Source: Amylostereum areolatum
Lineage: Eukaryota > Basidiomycota > Agaricomycetes > Russulales > Stereaceae
DNA: 64,000 nucleotides
Assembly: GCA_012932865.1 (NCBI GenBank)
Contig: SAXG01000014.1
Coordinates: 203,574-267,573, forward strand
Direction: 5' to 3'
Part shown: positions 56,237 to 64,000 of the stretch, piece by piece
Layout of the letters: each line of letters opens with the position of its first letter
Numbering within the stretch: the stretch's first letter is position 1
Made by a program: the position numbers and the translations under genes
The notes under the pieces: generated by a model
What the model saw: only the letters and a program-made list of their open reading frames with translations
Told to the model about the DNA's origin: nothing
The model's database searches: none

Positions 56237-57203
56237 CTATACGCGCCAGAATATATCAGCGAGGTAATCGTCCGCTTTGATTTCCATCTCATACGCCGGC
56301 GTGACTTTGTGAGCGTACGCCAGCCAGTCGCGAGTCTCCGCGTCCACCACCGGCCACGTCGCCTTCCGGTACTCCCAATGAGCAGGATACCAGCCTGAGT
56401 ACGCCCAATCGAAAACTGCTGTCACCCTCAACCGCCGAGGATCGACCATGATATTTCTCGGTTGGAGGTCGGCGTGCGTGAAATGGATGGGATGCCTGGT
56501 TGCATGTGAGCGTTGAACGTCGGCGGGAAGTTCGTCCAAGCTCGTGTACCCGCGAAGAGCGGCGTTCATCGCGTCCTCGTCATCAAAAATCCAATCGTCG
56601 CTGATAATTTCGCGTTGAACGTCGGACCCGAGACGGCCGTCGTATACGGGCGTACCGATCGCGGAACATATCCTCGAACCGTACGGGGACTGAAGCGTGC
56701 GCAGCTGCGCGGTGTAGCGGGCGAGTTGACCGACAATCACGTCTTTCTCTCCGTCCGACAACTGGAGCCAAACTTTGTTGAGCTCAACGCCCTGTGCGCG
56801 TGACATGACGACATATCCGAGACCGCGCCATGAGAAACAACCGAAGTAGCGGGGAACAGGAATGGTGGTGGTGCTGGCCACGAGTCGAAGCGCGGCGGCC
56901 TCGTTCTGAGCCTTGGCCATCGTGATGAAGGGCTTTACAAAGACCCAGCGTCCAAATGTCCCTGCGCGTCGATATTTTGGTTAGCGTGAAGTGTACGGTG
57001 TGACGTCAAGAAAACTCACTCCGCCAAATGTACCGCCATGTGAGCCAGGTTGCTCTTTTGATGCCGTGAACCCAAAGCCGGCGGTACATGACCGTAAGAA
57101 AGGGCCGAAGCCATCCACGCTGTCGCCGCCGTTCGACTGCCTTGAGTCGTGCAATGGCGCGCCGTTCGTCCACAGTGAGGATGGTCGGGTTGGATGGGTC
57201 CAT
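56237..57203 (-). CDS. Aminoglycoside phosphotransferase-like (APH) kinase
   Basis: Two exons, 57203-57020 and 56961-56237 (phase 1), giving 302 residues. The N-terminus is basic (ERRRQRGWLRPFLTVMYRRLW), followed by KPFITMAKAQNEAAALRLVAS (helix C-type Glu), PVPRYFG and the hinge-like YVVMSRAQGVELNKVW. The catalytic loop is HADLQPRNIMV, with the invariant Asp and Asn, and the metal-binding motif is VFDWAYSGWYP, as in the APH family. The glycine-rich loop is weak. Large families of these proteins exist in basidiomycetes; they are thought to phosphorylate small molecules, and the substrate is unknown. It is divergent from the gene at 57449. Confidence 0.85.
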
Positions 57204-57448
57204 GGGGGACTCGGAGGGCTAAGAAGGTGAAGGGACGGAAGGAAAGTGACGTGTTTCCGGTCACCGACCGACAATCCCCGACAAGTACACCCGATACGGA
57301 GTTTCGGACCAATCATATATGCTTACTCAGCGCTCAACCTGCGGCGGGCGCAGGGCAAACGCTTTCACTTCAACCTCACCAGAGTCGCACCGGCTCCCTA
57401 TACTTTGCTGTCGCCCGGCATATCATCTTTCGCGCACGATAGTTGGCC

Positions 57449-58065
57449 ATGTTTGACAACCCTGTAAGTCGATACGGTGTTGTACTTGAAACTTCCATTG
57501 AAAGCACTTACCATCGATATCGAATCCCTAGCCTCCGAAACTCTTCATCGCCCTTTATGGGAGATATTCCAGGATGATTATGGAGTGGCACTGGGCACTC
57601 GTCCTCACGGAATACGGCTATCCGTCTTTCACCGAATCCACCTCCGCGATTTATCAAATCACGGACAAAGGGAGCAAGTCGACGGGCATCGAGCGATGGC
57701 GTACGGACCACAGGACGTTGGCGCTCGGGGCGTCCACAAACTTCCTCGGCGTCGTAGAGCTTCCAGAGCTGGAAGACACTACGTTTGAGGATGTCAAGGA
57801 CGTCCTTGACACGATGCCTGTGTTCCCGAGAGGCCTTTCTCAGGAGCGCGAGACGCAATGGAACTGCGGGTTCTGGGTCCTCGACATTCTCATCCAGTAC
57901 GGACAAGATATATGGGGTATGGATTTGACGCCTTCCGGGAGTACATATGAGAAGCTCGGTAGTGCCATCCTTGCGAGAGCAGGCCACCTCGAGTCGAGCG
58001 GGAAGGATGGGTCGGACGCCTTCGTCACTGAGGATGGGCTGAAAGTGGTCAAGTTTCGTGTGTAG
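57449..58065 (+). CDS. Small conserved fungal protein (DUF6914-like?)
   Basis: Two exons, 57449-57463 (MFDNP) and 57532-58065, phase 0, giving 182 residues. The core starts PPKLFIALYGRYSRMIMEWHWALVLTE, the ALY...HWAL pattern that I associate with the DUF6914 family, and continues with YQITDKGSKSTGIERW and ELPELEDTTFEDVKDVL. It then has a TQWNCGFWVLDIL segment with a conserved-looking Asn-Cys, and ends at KFRV. A Cys after such a pattern plus an early His recalls papain-like folds, but this is speculation. Family assignment is from memory of the motif, so treat it as tentative. Confidence 0.65.
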
Positions 58066-58630
58066 TCCCTGGTTGAATTGTCTCTCTGATTTCGTATGTC
58101 TACTCTTACGCAGTTTCGAAACACATAAATCCTTGCGATACGGGACGTCTCGTCGCCTTTCGGGTACACGGACTTCGGAATACACCCTTAGTCCTAGGTT
58201 TCCGTTGCGATCGATAGGCGATCAAGAAAGGCGTGTCCGCACGAAGGTATGAGCTATTTCCGTCAGCAGCGTGTCAACAGACAGAGCAGGCGCCCTAATA
58301 TCTTCACGAAGGACGTATCATACCATCTGCCTCTGCGATCACAATGGCCTCACGCGTCAAGATTCAATCGCTCTTCTTATAATCGGGAGGTTTCATGCCA
58401 ATCTAGGTCCCGTCTGAATATTAGCAATAGAGAGTAGGTGATTCACGAACGTACTAACCTTTATGTAGCACTAGAGTTATCTTGCTTCAACATTTGAATC
58501 AATTCCAGGCAATCGGAGATGTGTATTGGGGCAAATTCCTGAGGTGCCTATTCGTGTTCTCTACCGCGCTCTTGCCCACTTATTTTTTGGCCACCCGTAT
58601 AGAGTTCCCAGGAGATGGTCGGTGCTAAGA
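58066..58630. other. Intergenic, no supported gene
   Basis: About 560 bp with short frames only. It is the upstream side of the convergent partner gene. Confidence 0.5.
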
Positions 58631-59400
58631 ATGGCTCGAAACGCGACAACGACATCGCAGGAAGACGTCGAAGCTCATCCAAAGCTCGTCGCTCGACGCT
58701 CTTACCGCCACCACGGTCCAACGCACCTAGGTATGTTTTTCATTTCTGGACTCAGACGTGACCGCCTTTTTTCTCTACGTCCTCGCCCACTCCCCGCTCC
58801 TCTCGTTGCCATTTTCGATGTCGTCTATCCGATGTGTCTGGCCAGCGCGTTAACCCTAACCCTAACAGATGTCGCCTCCCACAGCCTCCCACCCTGCCAG
58901 CTCATCAACCTCCTCAACCTCCTCAACGTCCCTTACCTCCCGCTCCGTCATGTGCGGAGAGCACAGCCGACTGCACGAACATTCTCTCGCAGAGACGGGG
59001 ACTTTTGAAGGGAGATTCCGAGGTCGGTTCGCGAACGTCGACGAGGTGCGCCGTTGTCTCGTCCGTACGTCTGCATTCTCTGATTTCACTCCTAGATGAA
59101 GCTTCAAATTTCGGAAACACCATGAGCAGGTTCCATGTGCGTACCAGCCCATGTTGTGCTCCCGAATATGACCAAGCTGCAGGTGGGGAGACCCGCTCTT
59201 CGCTATCAACGATCTCTACCTCATCACGGCCAAGCAATGTTAGGTATGACTTCCGTTTCTCAATCTCATTCCTGGCCCTTTCATTGAAGTGTGTTTCCCC
59301 GCCGCGCTAATCTTAACCCTAGCATTTCAGAAATTTGCCTTCACGCGCCGTCGCTTCCAAAACGTCTCAATACGAGCCACTGGCACAGGCCCAGCAGTGA
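58631..59400 (+). CDS. Small Ser/Thr-rich gene converging on DUF6535 copy C
   Basis: Exon 58631-58730 (possibly 5' UTR), then 58869-59064, 59096-59243 and 59331-59400. From the ATG at 58869 these give 137 residues with consistent phases: MSPPTASHPASSS..., then MCGEHSRLHEHSLAETGTFEGRF and GRFANVDEVRRCLV, then HEASNFGNTMSRFHVRTSPC, ending YEPLAQAQQ. Introns 1 and 3 have strong features (GTATG donors, CTAACCCTAACAG or CTAATCTTAACC...CAG ends). The middle intron would be only 31 nt, which is short even for fungi and is the weak point. The stop is 95 bp from the stop of copy C on the opposite strand. Homologous but broken sequence follows copies A, B and E. Confidence 0.45.
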
Positions 59401-59495
59401 AGGGGCTGGATGATATCGGGTAGTTCTAGCAAAGGCGGGGAGTGCTTTGTATTCGCTCGTGTGTTGTATACGTGATTCTCTTGTGTGCGTACAGC

Positions 59496-61924
59496 TCAGT
59501 GGTCGTCATCGCGAGGAACCACGACCACTTCAACCTCTCCGCTGTCCTCTTCGATAGGTTCGTTCTCATGCTTTTTTGGTCCTGCGGAACATCCCACGAA
59601 CGCATCAGCAAAAGCAAGACCGATGGCTGTGTACTCACCATCATTTTCGTCCGGAGGGCGACGTTCTTCTTCGACCACTGTGTCTTCCTTCGGATTGGTT
59701 TCTTTTAGACATTCATCGCCAGGATGGCCGCCAACGCGAGACACCGACAGGTCGGCATACCCGTCTGGATACACAGTGTACGTGTCTGGAGGTCCAGCGG
59801 CTGTGGCCAGTTGCAATTCGCCTACGAGGTACTGTTCTTCGGAGTCGGTGCAGGGAGGAAGCGGTGTTTTCAGTGGGTTTGGAGGGTTGGCAAGGGGGAG
59901 AATGAGTCTAGCACAATTATGCAGAATCCGAAATAGGTAGCTAGTAGTTACAGAGTCCTGCTGACCAGTGCGACTTAGATGTCTTTGGAATTCCCGAGAC
60001 CGTCGAATGAACTGCCAAATTCTTGCAAATTCATCCACGTGTTCTTGCGATAGACGTCCATTCTCTGCGCGGTAAGCACCATCGAGGGTACGGAAGAGGG
60101 GGTCTAATGTTCTGGAAATGAGATATAATTCATCTTGGGTATAACCGTCCTCTGCCAGACTCGATGCTATCTCAGCAATGCAATTGTTGAGGTTCTCGAG
60201 ACACCATTCCTGCCGTATGACTTGCTTGATACTAGGAAACACAGAATTCCGGTAGTGTAGAGGTGCTATCTGAATTCTGCGCAGAAAATTACCCACAAAG
60301 CTATCCCGAAGGGGGTGTGAACCTATGCTGTCATTGGACAAGGTACTTGAGATCAGAGTGTCTTTGAGTCGTGCATATGCGCCTTGGTGACGCAAGGTGG
60401 CGGATGCATCAAGTCCAAATCTAAAATCCATTCTGTTGACTAGTCCTGCTATTTCCCCCATGATATCTGCAGTACTTTCCGTATTGCGTAGGCTATCGAG
60501 GGCCTTTTCCGATGTCATGACGCAAGCTAGAATACTCTGCAGTGCACCAATTACAATTTCAACGCGACCAGCCGCTTTCCAGGTTAGAAACGAGGTGTAA
60601 CCAGCCCGCATGAGGCGATGCATGCTTTCTATAATATTATGTTTTTGAATGAGATATAACACCGTTTGCGGTGCCATTTGCCCAACAAACCGACTTCGAA
60701 GGAAGCCGGGCAATCCTGCAAAGAATTCTTCGATTTCCGCTTGCTCATCGAGCACTTTCAGAGTCATGTGGAGCGAGTAAAAGGTATCCTCCTCAGATGG
60801 GGTGTTCCCGAGCTGCTTCAAAACGCGTTTTCGAGAGCGGTATAAACTGGGTGCAAACTGCTGCGCGCGAGGCGCCCATTGTTTGAGAAACTGAGAGGGG
60901 TTGAGAGAAGGGAAATATCGCAAAAGCCAAGGGAGAACCAAAATTTCGATGCGTTTTGCCATCGACAGAGTTAAGGACATCAACAGACAGACACCGGCAA
61001 GGAAGAGACGGACAAGATGCGTGAGGGGGGTGTCGTACGGCGACGAGGGGAAGAAGAACGGAGGCACGGTCAACCAGAAGTACGCGATCGCACCAGTGGC
61101 GAGGAAGGGAACAAATGCATGGGCCACGCTCGGGTTGATGACGAACAGGAAGTCCAAGAGTCCGCCGAGGAAAAGGAAGACGGAGAGGTGGAGGAGTGCG
61201 ATGATGATTTCGACGACGTGCTCGACGTGGAATTGCTTCATCGCCTTTGAAACGACGACGTGGATGGGACCACGCTTGTGGGGAGGACCGCGGTGACGGG
61301 CAGCGCGGAGGTACCGCCGGCACCATTGCTGGACGAGGGTCGATGCGAGTGCGACGTACACGCTAAGGAAAAGGCTGATAAACCAGAGGGAGTTGATGCG
61401 GACGGACGCGGTGGGTGCGTGGAAGGAGTTGTGCGATGCGGGAGGGCCTCGAGTGCCGTTTGAGAGTGAGGATATTTGGGTAGAGATGCCGGAGAGGACG
61501 GCGACGGTGTCGTCGCCGGAGTCTGCGTTGAGCGTCTTGTAAAATTCGATGATGAAGGCGGAAACGGTTGCAGCGAAAAGACCCGTCTATGTTCGGAGAG
61601 TAAATCAGCAACGTTCATCTCCACTCGATAGCGATCGGAGATACGCACGAATATGAGGATGCCGTCCGTGTCCCCCTTCATGTTTTCCGTCATCTCCGTA
61701 TCCCTTTTGTCCGCATCGGCAAGATAAAGAGCCCAGAATCTGTCAGCGGGGTCGGTATAGACCCTTTCTACCGAATAGTTCATGGACGTGAGTGAACATA
61801 ATGAAGGTCATGAAGAGATGCATTAAATAAGTACCTTGCGTCCCGTCCGGCAATCGATCTGCGAACACTCGGAGTCAACACAATGACTTGGGGAGAAACG
61901 TCCGAGTGGCCTACCTGTATTCAT
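59496..61924 (-). CDS. DUF6535 family membrane protein (copy C)
   Basis: Five exons, 61924-61915, 61858-61835, 61767-61649, 61586-59639 and 59581-59496, giving 728 residues. Exon 2 is 12 nt shorter than in A and B. The DUF6535 domain (ERVYTDPADRFWALYLADADKRD, MKGDTDGILIF, TGLFAATVSAFIIEFYKTLN) and the helices around FISLFLSVYVALASTLV, IIIALLHLSVFLFLGGLLDF, VPFLATGAIAYFWLTVPPFF and LVRLFLAGVCLLMSLTL match copies A and B. The central part diverges, and the C-terminus has the STDSEEQYL block and SGEVEVVVVPRDDDH. A donor at about 61932 could instead join an upstream 121-codon frame to exon 2 in phase, giving a longer N-terminus. Confidence 0.85.
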
Positions 61925-62286
61925 GCTGCGGTACGTGTGTATGATATGAAAAAGTCGATTTGAAGGAGGTCTTCGTTGAATATGTGGTGGGGTTCGCGGA
62001 GCAAGAGGAGGAGACTGGCAAGAGCCTCGCGTCGCGATCGGGCTGTCATCAGCGAAAAAGCGTTCCTCAGTTTTTTCCGCGTGTCGTTTACAAGGCTTAA
62101 TCGATTATGTAATCCATTGTAAGGGTATCCACCGACGCATACCAGCCTTCCACTATCTTGGATTCGCCTCGCCAAGGCTTGCTCCAGATCCAAAACAGGT
62201 CCGTCCCGCTGAAGGTTTTCATATAACCCCGAGAGGCTTGCGAGCATTTTGGCAGGGATTGCAAGTTCACGAAAGGACGACGACAC
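61921..62286 (-). CDS. Upstream frame or alternative 5' exon of DUF6535 copy C
   Basis: A 121-codon frame, MSSSFRELAIPAKMLASLSG..., helical and protein-like (LDLEQALARRIQDSGR, RREALASLLLLLREPHH). Its TGA overlaps the ATG of the 10-nt first exon of copy C (ATGA). A GT at about 61932 (CACAC/GTACCG) would splice it in phase into exon 2 of copy C, adding about 117 residues before RLPDGTQERVY. A shorter frame with the same ATGA overlap precedes copy A. It is either a coding 5' exon or an upstream ORF. Confidence 0.4.
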   Translation of the reverse strand: MSSSFRELAIPAKMLASLSGLYENLQRDGPVLDLEQALARRIQDSGRLVCVGGYPYNGLHNRLSLVNDTRKKLRNAFSLMTARSRREALASLLLLLREPHHIFNEDLLQIDFFISYTRTAA

Positions 62287-62559
62287 CGACGCTTTGATCG
62301 CTCGGACGGCGGACCGAGGAATTCCGAGCGTTCAAGAGCTTAAAACAAGCTCAAGCTCACTCTCTGAGCCTCTCTCCGAGCTCTACCGTCGAAACGCGAT
62401 CCCGCATGGCTGCGCTTCAGGACCCCGGACTACCCCTGCAGCGTGGTGCTTAAAAGTCGCCCTCGCCCTCAGCCAGCCTCTCCAACAACCGGAGACGCGA
62501 CTTCGAGAAGTTCAAGGTGCGTGTACTTTTCTTTCGAGTTTGACCGCGAACTGACATCC

Positions 62560-63355
62560 ATGGTATCTTAGAGGCCCTATTATCAGACATTGGGTGAGCG
62601 CACGGTACGTCCCCTTTGCTCCTTGATACCTTTACATCGTAGCTGACATTCTCCGTCTACAGTACTTCGGAGTGTAGACTTGATTATAATACACTGTACT
62701 GTCCTTATAGTTTATGTCCTTAACTTAGCTGTTTGAAATTAGACAAGATCATTTATCATTCAAAAACAAATCGATTAAATAATATTAAAATATCGCAAGT
62801 AATCGAGAGGGCTATATTCCCATAAGGGGAAAGAAAGCCGGAGAATCAATCTAAAGTTTAGGTTTAGCTCACCGTTTCGTGGCACTTCTGTGTCATTGTC
62901 AAAGCTTGCGGCGGCATTGCAAAACTGAAACTTGGTCCTCTAAAACTGGGTGAAAAGTTCACCGTACGGTGAGTATTATGGCCTTTGTAAAGCCTTGTAA
63001 ATGTATTGAAGCCAAACATTTTTTCGCTGATGGTGTTACATAGTCGTCAGAAAAATACGATGCTCGGTTACCCACGCTTGCCCACACTTATAATGACCAA
63101 AAGTGCGAAAAAGTTGAGGGGGCTCTTAAAATTAATATTATAACCGGTAGCAGCGAGGTCAACAGAGAAAACCGGCGACAAGCTGCCGGCCAAAGGGTCA
63201 GATTCGGTCAGAACCTGCCGGCTGGAAGGCTAGAACCGGTTGAAACGCGGCTCGAGATCCCGTGCCTTCGGTTTTGAGGGTCTAGGGCGCATCTGGAAAT
63301 GGGATTCAATCGGCAAACCGGAAGATAACAAGTGCGGTCACCGGAGGAAGGGGAG
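62560..63355. other. AT-rich intergenic stretch, no gene
   Basis: The most AT-rich part of the window (for example AATAATATTAAAATATCG near 62778). A CTTATAG motif near 62704 resembles a CACTA right end with the last base changed, but no partner end was found. No frame has protein-like composition. Confidence 0.45.
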
Positions 63356-63364
63356 GATTTAGTG

Positions 63365-63500
63365 TTGCCGAAGTTCAGTTCAGTTCGGTTCGGGACCCAT
63401 CTTGCCCGAACCTGAACCTGAACCGACACCTCTGGGGGTGAACCTGAACCTGAACCTGAACCGAACCTCGGTTCAGGTTCGAACTTGGTTCGGACTCAGT
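63365..63500. repeat. GAACCT/AGGTTC hexamer repeat with inverted halves
   Basis: Imperfect tandem GAACCT units (63410-63470) are followed by the complement (GGTTCAGGTTCGAAC at about 63469-63485) and preceded by AGTTCAGTTCGGTTCGG. The stretch can fold on itself and may be unstable. Confidence 0.7.
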
Positions 63501-63776
63501 TCAAACCCCAATTTTTGCTTTAGAACACTTAGCATTCTGTGGTTACTAGTAGTACCAGTAGATGTAGTACATACAGCCTGGGGAAACATGACAACGGGTA
63601 GCGAGACAGTAGCAGATGAGACAGTAGGGTGATAAGGAAGAGTGCGGGTCAAGAGCAAGGAGTGCGGGGGTGCTGGGGATGGCGACTGCTTGGCTCAAAT
63701 GTGCCATCAATGACAATGGCCATCTGTCACTTGACATCGTCACAACAGTGATGGGCTCATGCATGAAGGACCTGTC

Positions 63777-64000
63777 TGTCACGGATCGCTCCATTTCTCT
63801 CTTCGTTTGCAGACCTCGTACACGCGACGTGTCACGGCACATGACTTTCCCTTGCATCACATGCTTCAATGACGTCATTGCCCGGACTTCCGAGCGGGAT
63901 TCTGCATCCTTATCTATGACATCACTGCTCCGGACCTTCGTCCTCCGCCCCATGACTCCTTTCCTATTGTTCCCCCCGCTCGCACCACTATCGCATCGCA
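63777..64000 (+). repeat. Gypsy-1-family LTR, 5' part (runs off the window)
   Basis: It begins TGTCACGGATCGCTCC at 63777 and matches the reverse complement of about 17898-18122 along its length, with scattered substitutions. Orientation is opposite to Gypsy-1. It may be a solo LTR or the start of another element beyond the window. Confidence 0.8.

Noticed and set aside
57508..58185. 225-residue minus-strand frame
   Set aside because: It is antisense to the spliced plus-strand gene at 57449-58065, which has a clear motif and matching splice sites.
62690..62712. A further CACTA right end (CTTATAG)
   Set aside because: The terminal base is changed, and no left end or target duplication was found.
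1..64000. tRNA, rRNA, CRISPR arrays, bacterial operons
   Set aside because: No cloverleaf with promoter boxes, no rRNA-like segment and no spaced direct repeats were seen; the window is eukaryotic.

Overview
This is a eukaryotic window from a filamentous basidiomycete, most likely an Agaricomycete. The evidence is short introns (about 50-65 nt, GTNNGT donors, CTNAC branch sites), GC-rich coding exons, and families typical of that class: DUF6535 membrane proteins, a DUF6589 protein, CFEM proteins, an F-box protein, chromodomain Ty3/Gypsy elements and a Tnp2-type CACTA transposon. All gene models were spliced by eye from phase-consistent exons, and no transcript data were used.

Layout. 1-1.6 kb: 3' end of a DUF6535 gene and its downstream module. 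3.2-10.2 kb: a small tail-anchored protein, a 1.28-kb non-autonomous CACTA element with AAG target-site duplications, two tandem CFEM genes and a seven-helix membrane protein. 10.5-17.1 kb: an intact RecQ-like helicase converging on a broken DUF6589 gene; the pair is bracketed by colinear inverted-repeat blocks and has an ACGCGT cluster on the helicase side. 17.2-17.8 kb: a zinc-finger gene. 17.8-27.9 kb: the 3' half of one Gypsy element abutting a complete second one (two LTRs, Gag, Pol, a probable -1 frameshift site). 28.06-34.75 kb: a complete CACTA transposon (TTC duplications) with an intact eight-exon Tnp2 gene and a divergent coiled-coil gene. 36.8-38.0 kb: a gene built of tiny exons. 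38.9-46.5 kb: two tandem DUF6535 genes. 50.7-62.3 kb: an F-box gene, two more DUF6535 genes, an APH-like kinase, a small ALY-motif protein (possibly DUF6914) and a small convergent gene. The window ends inside a Gypsy LTR of the same family as the one at 18 kb, in opposite orientation.

Two themes stand out. First, five DUF6535 copies lie in 62 kb; four carry the same 3' module, which read on the other strand looks like a small spliced convergent gene, intact in only one copy. Second, several mobile systems coexist: an autonomous CACTA element beside a deletion derivative sharing its end, nested or recombined Gypsy elements, and a candidate two-gene element of helicase plus DUF6589 with inverted terminal blocks.
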